DNA of 64,000 nucleotides, taken from contig JAUYFM010000002.1 of assembly GCA_030690945.1 (NCBI GenBank), forward strand, positions 103,357-167,356, given 5' to 3'. The notes under the pieces are model-generated. The model was given only the letters and a program-made list of their open reading frames with translations. It was not told the DNA's origin and made no database searches. The position numbers and the translations under genes are program-made. The first letter of the stretch is position 1; each line of letters begins with the position of its first letter. Below, in pieces: positions 51,901 to 61,251 of this stretch. Origin of the DNA: Smithellaceae bacterium. GTDB lineage: Bacteria > Desulfobacterota > Syntrophia > Syntrophales > Smithellaceae.

Positions 51901-53661
51901 ATGATGAAAAGCTTTAAAGCCATTTTCGTTATCTTGATGCTGATGGCATCTACACCGGTTCTGGCCGAGAACTTTACGGTCAAGGGCGATATGGCATCCA
52001 CGATTCATTATGAGTTGCGGCATCAGATCACGGCAGGCGATTCGATGAGAAAATTAACGCTCAGCTTCGTTGTGCCCGAAAGTTTTGATTCTCCCACTTA
52101 CAAACAGCAGATTACCAATTTTAAAATTACTTTTTCACCTCAGGCCCAGGAAAGCACCACCACCACGGATGCCCGCGGTAATAAGACCATCCAGGCGACC
52201 TGGATGGATGTTCCGCCGATCATTGACGCTGTTGTATCTTTTGACGCTCGAACCAACACGGGATTAAAATCCATGCAATCCAGTGCGCCTTTTCCGGCCG
52301 CGTCCACGCCCAAACATTTGACTGTTTATTTACAGGCCTCCGAGCAGGTGCAGACCAATGATCCGGCCATTCGAGAGCTTTCGTTCAAACTGACCAATGG
52401 CGTGAAAACACAGTTCGATGCCGTGCAAAGAGTGGTGAGTTGGGTTGTGGATCATGTCCGTTACGTCAATCCGCCCCAGCAATACGACGCGCTTTACTCC
52501 CTGCAATCCGGCAAGGGAAACTGCCAAAACTATTCCCATCTGACCGCGGCGCTTTTACGCAGCGTGGGCGTGCCCGTCCGGATTGTCAATGGCGTCACGA
52601 TGAATCAGCCGTTTAACGTGGTTTGGGAAAAGGGGACGCTGACATTTAAAATGGGACAGGGCAGGCATTCCTGGGTGGAAGTCTGGTATCCCGATTTGGG
52701 TTGGGTGCCCTATGATCCCCAAAATATGCAGTTTTTTATTTCCAATCGTTTTGTGCGCATTGAAGTCGGTGTGGACAATAACGAAACGAAAAATGATGGT
52801 CTGGTCCGCTGGGCGCAGAGTTCTGGGGCGCGCACTAAACCGACGCTGCAGGAAACCATCGACGGGAAGTTCCTTTCCGATTCCATAAAGGTAACAGCAC
52901 AGCGCCAGAATTATGGTCCGAAGAATCTGCTTTTGGGACCTGATGTTCTTGCCCAGATGGATGTCCAGCCACCCGCGCTTCCGCCGCCGCCTGAGCCCGC
53001 ACCGCCGATTATTCTGCCTGTGCCTCCTGCACCGGCTCCTCCAATACCTGCAACGCCTAAGCCTGTGCCGCCTCCTAAGGAATTGCGATATAATGTGCCC
53101 TTTGTTTTCGGTAATCTTGAATTTCCGGAAAATGTTGATTTTGCGTTTCCCCGCGTTACCAAAGCCAAGGGAAACAATTCTTTTGAAATGTCACGCAGTT
53201 TTCTGGTGGAAACGGCAGAATTTGTTACCCATAGTGTGACGCAGTATGCTCAGGTTGTTGAATTGCCAAAACCGGTTACGCTTCACAAGATAGCACTGGC
53301 ACTACATAATTTTGGCGGCGACGGCCATCTCTGGGTGGATGTTTTCCAAGATAAAGGGGGCGAACCCGGCGAACTCTTATGCACAACCCAGATGATCGCA
53401 CTGGAAGAAATTTCCAGCAAGCCCGGTTATCGCTGGGTGACCTTTAACTTTAGAGATAAAGAAAGACCGGTTATGAAACCCGGTGCTTACTGGATTGCCC
53501 TGGGTTTTTCCGGAAGGCCGGTGGTCAACTGGTTTTACACGTACGGTAAACCTGTCGGACCGGTTTACGGCACCCGCTATAAGAGTATTTTTGCGAAAGA
53601 ATGGAGCGGCTCGCTTAATTACGAGTTTAACTACAAAGTCGTTGGGATGACAGTGAAATGA
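51901..53661 (+). CDS. Secreted transglutaminase-like protein
   Basis: A 586-residue exported protein (signal peptide cleaved near VLA-EN, about residue 23). The transglutaminase core has a complete Cys-His-Asp triad: Cys in GKGNCQNYSHL (about 207), His in GRHSWVEVWYP (about 256) and Asp in GWVPYDPQ (about 271). A Pro-rich linker (about 356-395) leads to a C-terminal beta-rich domain (about 410-586) resembling a carbohydrate-binding or jelly-roll fold. It may crosslink or cleave envelope proteins. Single gene with own promoter. Confidence 0.88.
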   Translation: MMKSFKAIFVILMLMASTPVLAENFTVKGDMASTIHYELRHQITAGDSMRKLTLSFVVPESFDSPTYKQQITNFKITFSPQAQESTTTTDARGNKTIQATWMDVPPIIDAVVSFDARTNTGLKSMQSSAPFPAASTPKHLTVYLQASEQVQTNDPAIRELSFKLTNGVKTQFDAVQRVVSWVVDHVRYVNPPQQYDALYSLQSGKGNCQNYSHLTAALLRSVGVPVRIVNGVTMNQPFNVVWEKGTLTFKMGQGRHSWVEVWYPDLGWVPYDPQNMQFFISNRFVRIEVGVDNNETKNDGLVRWAQSSGARTKPTLQETIDGKFLSDSIKVTAQRQNYGPKNLLLGPDVLAQMDVQPPALPPPPEPAPPIILPVPPAPAPPIPATPKPVPPPKELRYNVPFVFGNLEFPENVDFAFPRVTKAKGNNSFEMSRSFLVETAEFVTHSVTQYAQVVELPKPVTLHKIALALHNFGGDGHLWVDVFQDKGGEPGELLCTTQMIALEEISSKPGYRWVTFNFRDKERPVMKPGAYWIALGFSGRPVVNWFYTYGKPVGPVYGTRYKSIFAKEWSGSLNYEFNYKVVGMTVK

Positions 53662-53710
53662 GTTATAGACTCCTACGTCTGTTTTATGCGACTAACCTTG
53701 TCGGAGGCAC

Positions 53711-53750
53711 CAACCCGGCGTATAACCTAAAGGTCACACGTGCCGGGTTG
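53711..53750. repeat. Hairpin between convergent genes
   Basis: CAACCCGGC (53711-53719) pairs with GCCGGGTTG (53742-53750). The loop reads GTATAACCTAAAGGTCACACG, a shortened version of the AGGTCAC-containing motif at 34720 and 50375. Only a weak T-run follows, so it may not terminate well. Confidence 0.6.
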
Positions 53751-53762
53751 TAAGAATGACGG

Positions 53763-54338
53763 TTAAATAGTCGATTCTCTGTCGTTGTTATTTTCTTCGG
53801 TAAGCTTTTGTCTGGCCTGAGCCAGCGTGTCGTCGAAGAGTCTTTCCAGTTGCTCGTTGGACCCTCGCAGGCCGTCGATCACCGCCTGGGCCCATTGCAG
53901 GTAATCGATCCTTCTTTGCCGCGGCCAGTGATCCGGCGGAGCGTAAGCGATGTCACGGATATTGCATATTTTGTCCGCCAGTTTAATTTGTTTGGCGCGC
54001 CGTGACAGATGGGACGAGTGTGTAATCTGGTTTTGTTTTCTTTCCTGTTTGGGCAGGCTTTTATTATCGCTCATCTCCAGCACCAATCCCAGAACCTCGT
54101 CGCCGAAGCTTAGGCGGATTTCTTCAGGGGTGGTGTCCGTGTCTTCAATTGTGTCGTGAAGAATGGCGGCAATGATGGCGGCCACATCGTAAACTTCGCC
54201 TATGGTCCATAAGATGTTGGCAACTTCAATCGGGTGGTTGATGTATGGCGAGGCGGCTGAGTCTTTTCTTCTCTGATGGCGATGCTTTCCCGCGGAAAAA
54301 TTCAGGGCTTTTAAAAACAAGGTCAAATCGTTTTTCAA
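53763..54338 (-). CDS. HD-domain phosphohydrolase (MESH1/SpoT hydrolase-like)
   Basis: A 191-residue protein. Metal-binding His and Asp residues are seen in HQRRKD, YINHPIEVA, HDTIEDTD and KLADKICNIRDI, as in the ppGpp hydrolase domain of SpoT and its small relatives. Synthetase residues are absent, so it should only degrade (p)ppGpp. I start it at TTG 54338 with AAGGAG six bases upstream. A longer frame to 54443 reads through a repeat (54349-54410) and is unlikely to be translated. Confidence 0.85.
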   Translation of the reverse strand: MKNDLTLFLKALNFSAGKHRHQRRKDSAASPYINHPIEVANILWTIGEVYDVAAIIAAILHDTIEDTDTTPEEIRLSFGDEVLGLVLEMSDNKSLPKQERKQNQITHSSHLSRRAKQIKLADKICNIRDIAYAPPDHWPRQRRIDYLQWAQAVIDGLRGSNEQLERLFDDTLAQARQKLTEENNNDRESTI

Positions 54339-54348
54339 GCATGTCTCC

Positions 54349-54410
54349 TTTAATCCCGCTGTTGCGGGACGAGCGTCAATTCTCCGCAGCGAGCTCGCGA
54401 GGTGGTTGAT
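54349..54410. repeat. Composite repeat, copy 2
   Basis: Starts TTTAATCCCGCTGTTGCGGG and ends CGCGAGGTGGTTGAT. It is identical to the two outer blocks of the repeat at 35855-35957, joined without the inserted part. It lies just upstream of the HD gene. Confidence 0.75.
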
Positions 54411-54541
54411 TGTTTTAAGCATAGCACAGTCATGGTTTACCACGCAAACAAATGTCTGCGGACTGTTTGAGATTATTGCGGATATGTGTTAAATAATTTC
54501 CATATTTTTTTAAGAATATCTGATCTCTCAGGAGGCGACCC

Positions 54542-55618
54542 ATGTTTGATAAACCGTTTGCCGGTTTTCCCAAGTTGATCTTTTTTCTTATGCTGGGAAT
54601 CGTTACATTCTTTTTCGGTTATATTCTGAAGCCTTTTTTCTTCGCGATTTTCTGGGCGGTTTTGCTGGCCGCGATCTTTGCTCCATTATACGGGTGGCTG
54701 CATCGAAAGTTCAAAAGACCCAATCTGTGCGCCGGTCTCACACTTGGGGCTGTGCTGGTCACGTTGATTTTGCCGGTCGGATTAATCCTCACTTTGCTGG
54801 TCGGCGAATCTCTTGACATATACAACTCGATTAATTCCAAAAGCAGTTCCTGGATGAATGCGATCACCGGCATGTTCAACTCTTTGGGCCAACACCCGCT
54901 TCTGGCGCGTTTCGACCTGGATCAACAATTTATAACGGATAAATCCGTTGAGCTTTTAAAAGCTGTTGCCAATTTCTTTGTTAAAAACCTGTCCGCCTTC
55001 ACGGAAAACACGATTCTTTTTTTCATTGAGTTTGCCGTGATGCTTTACTGTCTGTTTTATTTTTTGCGCGATGGAAGGCAGCTGATCGATATCATCAGCT
55101 ATTATCTGCCTGTCGAGCAGCGTCATATCAATACCTTCATTTCCGGGTTCCTTGTTACATCGAAGGCCACGCTGAAGTTTACCTTTGTCATTGGAGGCAT
55201 TCAGGGATTGCTGGGCGGCCTGATTTTTTATGTCACGGGCATTGAAAGCGCTCTGGTCTGGGGCGTGCTGATGATCGGCCTTTCCATTGTGCCGGCCATC
55301 GGCAATGCAATTATTTGGGTGCCGGCCGGCATCATCATGTTGCTTTTGGGTCACATCTGGCAGGGAATTACCATTCTGGTTTTCGGAGCGGTCGTGGTCA
55401 GCTCCGTGGATAATCTGTTGCGCCCGATTCTGTTGGGCAAAGACATCCAAGTGCATTCGCTGTTGATTTTTTTATCCACACTGGGAGGCATCGCCGTTTT
55501 CGGATTTTCAGGGTTTGTCCTTGGCCCGGTGATCGTTTCATTCTTCCTGGCCATCTGGAAATTATTTCCGGAGCTCTATCTGGAAGAAAAAATGCAAAAA
55601 CGGACGGGGGATGATTAA
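54542..55618 (+). CDS. AI-2E family (PerM-like) membrane transporter
   Basis: A 358-residue integral membrane protein with about eight hydrophobic helices. The pattern (two N-terminal helices at about 12-70, a soluble stretch to about 140, then the GGIQGLLGGLIFYVTGI and GLSIVPAIGNAIIWVPAGI segments) is that of the AI-2E/PerM family of transporters. Substrate is unknown. GGAGG at 54530-54534 supports the start. Its last four bases overlap the convergent glycosylase gene. Confidence 0.87.
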   Translation: MFDKPFAGFPKLIFFLMLGIVTFFFGYILKPFFFAIFWAVLLAAIFAPLYGWLHRKFKRPNLCAGLTLGAVLVTLILPVGLILTLLVGESLDIYNSINSKSSSWMNAITGMFNSLGQHPLLARFDLDQQFITDKSVELLKAVANFFVKNLSAFTENTILFFIEFAVMLYCLFYFLRDGRQLIDIISYYLPVEQRHINTFISGFLVTSKATLKFTFVIGGIQGLLGGLIFYVTGIESALVWGVLMIGLSIVPAIGNAIIWVPAGIIMLLLGHIWQGITILVFGAVVVSSVDNLLRPILLGKDIQVHSLLIFLSTLGGIAVFGFSGFVLGPVIVSFFLAIWKLFPELYLEEKMQKRTGDD

Positions 55619-56187
55619 GCTATAATCAGAAACCGCCAAAGCGCTTCGCGGTCTTCCTTGCGGGCGTAATCAATGCCGATTCTGGGTGTGGATAAGATGG
55701 ACTGGGACTCAACCGTTTGACAGTCTTCCACCCATAATTGCGAGCCTTTTGTCAGATCCCAGCCGTTGAAGGATTTATCAATTGCCAGCGCCTGACATAG
55801 TTTGGCGGGGCCGTTGGTCAGTTCTTTTCCGTGCCGTTTTCTACGCGCCCGCATTTCGGTAAGACCCGAAAGCGGCTCAATCGCCCGCAGCAGCACAGCG
55901 CAGGGATTGCCTTCTTCCTGGGTCACCATGTTCAACAGATAGTGCATGCCGTACGTAAAATACACATAGGCGCATCCCGGCGGGCCGAACATCACGGCGT
56001 TGCGAAGGGTTTGGCCCCGGTGGGCGTGACAGGCGCTGTCATTTGTTCCGCAATAGGCCTCCGTCTCGACAATGATTCCGGATAACGCCGTGCCGTCAAT
56101 ACGCCGGATCAGTTTTTTTCCTAAAAGGTCGCGCGCAACTTCCAACGTGGGGCGATTATAAAATTTTTGATCCAGTATCATCATCAT
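55615..56187 (-). CDS. 3-methyladenine DNA glycosylase (AAG/MPG family)
   Basis: A 190-residue base-excision repair enzyme. VETEAY (about 41-46) carries the catalytic Glu, and HAHRGQTLRNAVMFGPPG and YVYFTYGMHYLLNMV are characteristic of the family. It removes alkylated purines. Normal length. The start may be any of three Met codons (MMMILDQ). The 337 bases between it and fabD hold promoters for both. Confidence 0.92.
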   Translation of the reverse strand: MMMILDQKFYNRPTLEVARDLLGKKLIRRIDGTALSGIIVETEAYCGTNDSACHAHRGQTLRNAVMFGPPGCAYVYFTYGMHYLLNMVTQEEGNPCAVLLRAIEPLSGLTEMRARRKRHGKELTNGPAKLCQALAIDKSFNGWDLTKGSQLWVEDCQTVESQSILSTPRIGIDYARKEDREALWRFLIIA

Positions 56188-56524
56188 GAATATTTTCTTG
56201 AAGAATGCGACATAATTTCGACTTGACTTAGTCTGATCTTCGTTTTAATAACTGTGTACCATGAAGCAATAGATTGTCAACTTCAGTGTGCAGAAAGCAT
56301 GACTCCTTCGGTGCGAAAATCTGTTCGCAGTGCAAAGCAAATTACACGTCAAAACAAAAATAAATAGTGAATGCTCCGCTGTTGGCGTCGTAAATGATAA
56401 ATGGATTCAGGCTTCTGGCTCTTATGTTGAAATAATACCTTCATGGCACGGATTGTGCTTTTACGCGGGCAGTTGTTTGGTGTTCAATAATTGGTACTTT
56501 TAAGAATTGTTTTGGAGAATAAAG
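56188..56524. other. Divergent intergenic region, no gene seen
   Basis: This AT-rich gap lies between the glycosylase and fabD, which point away from each other. A weak -35/-10 pair (TTGACT at 56223, TAATAA at 56246) points toward fabD but is far from it. No repeat or RNA gene is recognised. Confidence 0.4.
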
Positions 56525-57472
56525 ATGAACGAAATGAAAGGCACGGTGGCTGTTTTTCCGGGACAGGGATCGCAAAGGCAGGGGATGGGGAAAGATTTTT
56601 ATGATCAAATTCCTGTGTGCCGTCAAACCTACGAAGAAGCGGCGGACGCCCTGGGGTTGGATGTTGCGGCGATTTGTTTTAATGAAGACGCCCGATTGAA
56701 CCTGACCGAATACACGCAACCCTGTATTGTGACCACCGAAGTAGCCATGCTCAGAGGGCTTGCTGAAAAATACGGATTTAAAGCTGACTATTTCGGCGGC
56801 CATTCTTTGGGTGAGTTCACGGCATTGGTGGCCGCGGGGGTCATACCTTTTGCCGATACGGTCCAAATCGTTCGGACGCGCGGCAAACTGATGCAGGAAG
56901 CCGTTCCGGTGGGTGTCGGTTCGATGGCGGCCGTGATATCCGAGGGAATAGACGTCCAGGCGTTGAAGGCGATGCTGACGGATTTGCCGGTGGATATCGC
57001 TAATATTAACTCCGCCAATCAGGTGGTGATCAGCGGGGACGCCTCCGCCTTGCCCCGGGCGGAAGATCGGTGCAGGGAATTATTTGCGGCGCCTAAAACA
57101 TACCGATTTGTGCAACTCAATGTCAGTGCACCTTTCCACAGCCGATTTATGAAAAAAATTGAAGAGCCTTTTGCCGGAACCCTGAAAAAATTCAGCAAAT
57201 CATTTAATGTCCAAAACGCTCCTCACGTCACTTCCAATTATCAAGGATCATTTCATGCGGATTCCATGAACGCGGTTATAAACAATCTGGTCAGTCAACT
57301 TTCCAATGCCGTATTATGGCGCGATAATATGCAGACATTGGCAAACCGTGCTGCTCAGGTTTATGAAATTGGTCCGGGACGTCCGCTGCGCGACTTTTTT
57401 AAAACCATCGGCGTAGCTTGCGAGTCCATTACAGGGCTTGCGGCGGCGGAAAAAATCTTTACAAAAACTTAA
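56525..57472 (+). CDS. fabD: Malonyl-CoA:ACP transacylase
   Basis: A 315-residue malonyltransferase. GQGSQRQGMG is at about 13-22, the nucleophile Ser in GGHSLGEFTAL (about 92), and the His in VSAPFHSRFM later. It loads malonyl units on ACP. The ATG at 56525 with GGAG 8 bases earlier is preferred to one upstream. It is the only such gene in the window, so it may serve both synthase loci. It starts the operon that ends with the phosphopantetheinyl transferase. Confidence 0.93.
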   Translation: MNEMKGTVAVFPGQGSQRQGMGKDFYDQIPVCRQTYEEAADALGLDVAAICFNEDARLNLTEYTQPCIVTTEVAMLRGLAEKYGFKADYFGGHSLGEFTALVAAGVIPFADTVQIVRTRGKLMQEAVPVGVGSMAAVISEGIDVQALKAMLTDLPVDIANINSANQVVISGDASALPRAEDRCRELFAAPKTYRFVQLNVSAPFHSRFMKKIEEPFAGTLKKFSKSFNVQNAPHVTSNYQGSFHADSMNAVINNLVSQLSNAVLWRDNMQTLANRAAQVYEIGPGRPLRDFFKTIGVACESITGLAAAEKIFTKT

Positions 57473-57525
57473 ACAATCAACGGACAACAACTTTTTTTAA
57501 TCAAGAGGGAAACGAAAGGCAGACT

Positions 57526-58725
57526 ATGGATTTAAGTTACAGTGAAAATCAACGCATGTATCTGGAGACCGTGCGCAAGCTGGTGAAAAATGAAATTACA
57601 CCCCATATTCTTGAACTGGAAAAGGCGCATCGCTTTCCGTGGACGATCATCCATAAGGCCTGGGAAATGGGCGTGATCAATTTGTGCATTCCGGAATCAA
57701 TCAAGGGGTTTGATGTCGATGTGTTTTCGTCGGCGCTGATCATCAAGGAAATATCATACGGCGATACGGGCATTTCCACGTCCGCCATGTGCAATGATCT
57801 GGCCAACGTTGTGATCAGCCAGCACGGAACCGACCAGCAGAAGGAAAGGTTTTTGCGTCCCTTTGTCGAAAAGCCGCTTCTGGCGTCTTTTTGTCTGACC
57901 GAACCGGGCGCCGGTTCCGACAACTCTATGATGACCAGCTTTATCGCGAAGCGTGATGACGGCACATACGTGTTAAACGGCTCCAAGTGTTTTATTACCA
58001 ATGCGTCTTATGCGTCTCAATTCACGATTTTGTGCAAAGTCGGCAAGCCCACCAGCAATTTCATGGCCTGCGTGGTTATTCCCGTTTCGCACGTGACCTC
58101 CGCCGATCTTCCCGACGTCGGGAACTCTATCCGGGAAATTAATCTGCCCACCGGCGGTAAAATTATTATTGGCAAGCCGGAAGACAAACTGGGGCAAAGA
58201 CTGTCCAACACGGCCAGTGTTACCTTTGAGGATGTCATCATCCAGCCCGATCAGATCATCGGGGATCGGCGTTTCGGTTTTAAATATATCGTGGATGTGC
58301 TCGATTTTGCGCGTCCGATGGTCGCGGCCATCGGTCTGGGACTGGCTAAAAGAGCGTTAGACGTGACGCTCGCCTACACCCGTGAACGCAAGCAATTCGG
58401 CCAGCGCATCTGTGATCTTCCGGTGGCCCGGGATATGCTCACCACCATGTGGAAAAAAGTGGAATTGGCGGAGTTGTCTCTGATGAAAGCCTGTTGCAAG
58501 ATACAGGAAAAAGCGGACGATGCCGGCATTTACGCGTCGCTGGCGAAAAACACCTGCTCGGAGGCGGCCATCTTTTGTTCAACCGAAGGCCTGCATCTGC
58601 ACGGCGGTTATGGTTTTACCATGGAATACGAAATATCGAAACTGGCGCGCGATGCTCATATCATTGATATTTATGAAGGCGTCCGCGAGGTGCAGAACAT
58701 GATTATCGGGCGGGAGATCGTTTAG
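57526..58725 (+). CDS. Acyl-CoA dehydrogenase family flavoprotein
   Basis: A 399-residue flavoprotein. FCLTEPGAGSDNSMM and CFITNAS are typical FAD/substrate-binding motifs. The C-terminal GGYGFTMEYEISKLARDAHIIDIYEGVREVQ contains the catalytic Glu in IYEGV (shown in parts: GGYGFTMEYEISKLARD and IYEGVREVQ). It should introduce or remove a double bond at the alpha-beta position of an acyl thioester. In a type II operon without an enoyl reductase it could act on acyl-ACP. The start at 57526 (MDLSYSENQRM) replaces a longer frame. Confidence 0.9.
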   Translation: MDLSYSENQRMYLETVRKLVKNEITPHILELEKAHRFPWTIIHKAWEMGVINLCIPESIKGFDVDVFSSALIIKEISYGDTGISTSAMCNDLANVVISQHGTDQQKERFLRPFVEKPLLASFCLTEPGAGSDNSMMTSFIAKRDDGTYVLNGSKCFITNASYASQFTILCKVGKPTSNFMACVVIPVSHVTSADLPDVGNSIREINLPTGGKIIIGKPEDKLGQRLSNTASVTFEDVIIQPDQIIGDRRFGFKYIVDVLDFARPMVAAIGLGLAKRALDVTLAYTRERKQFGQRICDLPVARDMLTTMWKKVELAELSLMKACCKIQEKADDAGIYASLAKNTCSEAAIFCSTEGLHLHGGYGFTMEYEISKLARDAHIIDIYEGVREVQNMIIGREIV

Positions 58726-58765
58726 GTATGCTGTGCCTGATGTTGAAAGTTGAGGACTTAAACTA

Positions 58766-59491
58766 GTGGATAAACCTGTTGCATTGGTGACGGGAGGCGC
58801 CACCGGGATCGGTGCGGCGTGCTGCCGCGCTCTGGCGGCGGAAGGCTTTCGTGTTGGCATACATTACCGCAGAAGCGGTGAAAAAGCGCAGGCGCTTTTG
58901 GCGGAAATCAAGGACGGATTTTTAATTTCGGCGGATCTGGCCGTAATCGAACAAATCGACGCGATGGTTGCCAGACTCAAAGACGAGGCCCGTCGCGTTG
59001 ACGTTCTGGTCAACAATGCAGGGCACTCGATCAACGCCGACATCATCACAATGAAGCTGGAGCAGTTTGACGAGCAAAGGGCGATCACGCGCGGCGTCTG
59101 GTATCTGACCAAAAGAATTCTGAGGCAATTCATGATGCGAAATTCAGCCGGTCGCGTAATCAATATCTCCAGTGTGGTGGGTCACACGGGCAATGCCGGA
59201 CAAATCCCCTACACGATGGAAAAGGCGGCGCTTGACGCGTTTACCAAATCGCTGGCGCAGGAAATGGCCGGCCGTAATATTCTCGTGAATTCCGTTGCTC
59301 CCGGTTTTATTGAAACCGACATGACAGGAGAATTGCCGACGGAAGTAAAAGAAAAAATTATGGCGGGCATTCCGCTGGGGCGAATCGGGAGGCCTGAGGA
59401 AATCGCTGAAGTCGTTGCTTTCCTGGCCGCAAAAGGAAACTACATCAATGGTTCGGTAATTCACGTCAACGGAGGCCTTTATGGAGGCTGA
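58766..59491 (+). CDS. 3-oxoacyl-ACP reductase, FabG-like
   Basis: A 241-residue SDR starting with GTG at 58766. TGGATGIG (about 9-16), NNAG (about 87-90) and YTMEK (catalytic Tyr/Lys, about 149-153) are present. The Ser before the Tyr is in ISSVVGH. It overlaps the FabZ gene by 11 bases, so the two are coupled. The SDR reduces ketoacyl-ACP intermediates of the second synthase. It is distinct from the one at 1803. Confidence 0.88.
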   Translation: MDKPVALVTGGATGIGAACCRALAAEGFRVGIHYRRSGEKAQALLAEIKDGFLISADLAVIEQIDAMVARLKDEARRVDVLVNNAGHSINADIITMKLEQFDEQRAITRGVWYLTKRILRQFMMRNSAGRVINISSVVGHTGNAGQIPYTMEKAALDAFTKSLAQEMAGRNILVNSVAPGFIETDMTGELPTEVKEKIMAGIPLGRIGRPEEIAEVVAFLAAKGNYINGSVIHVNGGLYGG

Positions 59492-59951
59492 TGAAAGCAT
59501 CATACAGGAAGTGTTGGCGCTGGTGCCGCAGCAAAAGCCGTTCCGTTTCATTGATGAGATTATTCGTTTGAATGAAGAAGAAATTGTCGGGGCCTACCGT
59601 TTTCGCGAAGACGAGTTTTTCTATCAGGGGCATTTCCCCGGCAGACCGATCACGCCGGGCGTGATTCTGATGGAATCGATGGCCCAGATTGGCGTAGTGG
59701 CTTACGGCATGTATCTGTTGTCTTGCCAGAGAAATGTTCGGCCAAGCCAGATGAAAGGTCCCTTAAGTCTTTTCTCACTGGCGGAAGATATCGAGTTTAA
59801 GGGCATCGTAACGCCTGGCGAGCGGGTGATTGTGAGAGGGGAAAAAATATATATGCGTAACGGGGCTTTAAAAGTGGAGACCAGTATGGAAAGAGAAAAT
59901 GGTGAAGTGGTTTGTATGGGTAAATTAGCCGGAATGGGAGTGGAAACATGA
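59481..59951 (+). CDS. 3-hydroxyacyl-ACP dehydratase, FabZ/FabA-like
   Basis: A 156-residue hotdog protein. The dehydratase motif GHFPGRPITPGVILMESMAQ (about 54-73) contains catalytic His and Glu. It starts inside the FabG gene and ends four bases into the following KS (ATGA). It dehydrates hydroxyacyl-ACP; if isomerisation is also possible, it could help unsaturated chains. Its position, with FabG and KS on both sides, indicates a chain-building unit. Confidence 0.92.
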   Translation: MEADESIIQEVLALVPQQKPFRFIDEIIRLNEEEIVGAYRFREDEFFYQGHFPGRPITPGVILMESMAQIGVVAYGMYLLSCQRNVRPSQMKGPLSLFSLAEDIEFKGIVTPGERVIVRGEKIYMRNGALKVETSMERENGEVVCMGKLAGMGVET

Positions 59952-61228
59952 AAAGAAGAGTGGTTATTACAGGGATGGGCGTTGCAGCCCCTAACGCTCA
60001 TGGCCTGGATAATTTTGAACAGGCATTGCGCGAAGGCCGGTCAGGCATACGTTTTCAGCCGTTGCTGGCAGAATTGAAATTCGGCTGTCAGATTGCGGGT
60101 ATCCCGGAAGATTTTGACGCGATCCGCAAACGCTATTTCGATCATGAAAAGCTGATGTCCATCAATGACAATATTGGCTACGCATCGGTATCGGCGGTAG
60201 ATGCCTGGACGGACGCAGGTTTCAGTATGCCCGACAGCAATGATGATACTGTGGATTGGGACACGGGCGTCATCGCAGGGTCCGGCATTGGTGGCATGGA
60301 TACGATCGCGCAAAATGTTGTGCCCATGGTTAATGAAGGCCGGGTTCGACGCTTAGGCAGTCGCATTGTGGAACAGGTGATGAACAGCGGCACCAGCGCC
60401 CGTATTGGTGGATTGATCGGGGCCGGCAATCAGGTGACCTCGAACTCTTCGGCCTGTAGCACAGGGAATGAGGCGATTATTGACGCTCTCTGGAGAATCA
60501 GAATGGGCCTGGCCAAACGCATGATTGCGGGTGGATCGGAAGGCGCGACACCGTATATCTGGGGTGGTTTTGACGCTATGCGCGTGATGTCCCGCAAGTT
60601 TAATGATAACCCGGCCGCGGGTTCCAGGCCGCTGTCCGCCTCGGCGTGTGGTTTTGTGCCCGGATCCGGCGGCGCCATGCTCGTTTTGGAGGACCTGGAG
60701 ACGGCACTGGCCAGGAACGCAAGAATTTACGCTGAGGTCATCGGCGGCGCCGTCAACAGCGGTGGCCAGCGAATGGGCGGTTCCATGACTGCTCCCAACT
60801 CTGAGGGCGTGAAAAGGTGTATCCGCGCGGCAGTGGCCGATGCCGGTATTGATCCGGGACAGATCGATGCCATCAACGGCCATCTTACGGCCACCTATGC
60901 GGATCCTATCGAAGTCAGGAATTGGGCGGAGGCGCTGGAAAGAACACCGGACAATTTTCCTTACATCAATTCGACAAAATCTTTAGTCGGTCATTGTCTC
61001 GGCGCTGCCGGGGCCATTGAAAGCGTGGCGGCCGTGCTTCAGGTTTATCGGGGATTTTTACATCCCTCGCTCAACAGCGGGGATGTGCACCCGGATATCG
61101 CGCAATACGCGTCGAAAATACCACAAACATGCATGGAATTTCCAGGATTGAAGTATCTGGCCAAGGCCGGTTTCGGTTTCGGGGATGTGAATAGTTGTAT
61201 CATATTTAAAAAGTGGGAAGAAAAATAA
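59948..61228 (+). CDS. Beta-ketoacyl synthase, FabB/FabF-like (KS IV)
   Basis: A 426-residue KS. Cys about 170 in SSACSTGNEAI, His in INGHLTATYAD (normally HGTGT) and His in KSLVGHCLGAAG form the catalytic set. It resembles FabF/FabB but the HLTAT variant and the insert around DSNDDTVDWDTG are distinctive. It lies in a 4-base overlap with FabZ and is followed by its ACP. It probably extends an acyl chain in the second synthase operon. Confidence 0.92.
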   Translation: MKRRVVITGMGVAAPNAHGLDNFEQALREGRSGIRFQPLLAELKFGCQIAGIPEDFDAIRKRYFDHEKLMSINDNIGYASVSAVDAWTDAGFSMPDSNDDTVDWDTGVIAGSGIGGMDTIAQNVVPMVNEGRVRRLGSRIVEQVMNSGTSARIGGLIGAGNQVTSNSSACSTGNEAIIDALWRIRMGLAKRMIAGGSEGATPYIWGGFDAMRVMSRKFNDNPAAGSRPLSASACGFVPGSGGAMLVLEDLETALARNARIYAEVIGGAVNSGGQRMGGSMTAPNSEGVKRCIRAAVADAGIDPGQIDAINGHLTATYADPIEVRNWAEALERTPDNFPYINSTKSLVGHCLGAAGAIESVAAVLQVYRGFLHPSLNSGDVHPDIAQYASKIPQTCMEFPGLKYLAKAGFGFGDVNSCIIFKKWEEK

Positions 61229-61251
61229 TTATATTGAAGGAGTCTAAAAAG

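Noticed and set aside
54339..54443. N-terminal extension of the HD gene
   Set aside because: It is encoded by the composite repeat; the TTG at 54338 with AAGGAG is better placed and starts the conserved domain.
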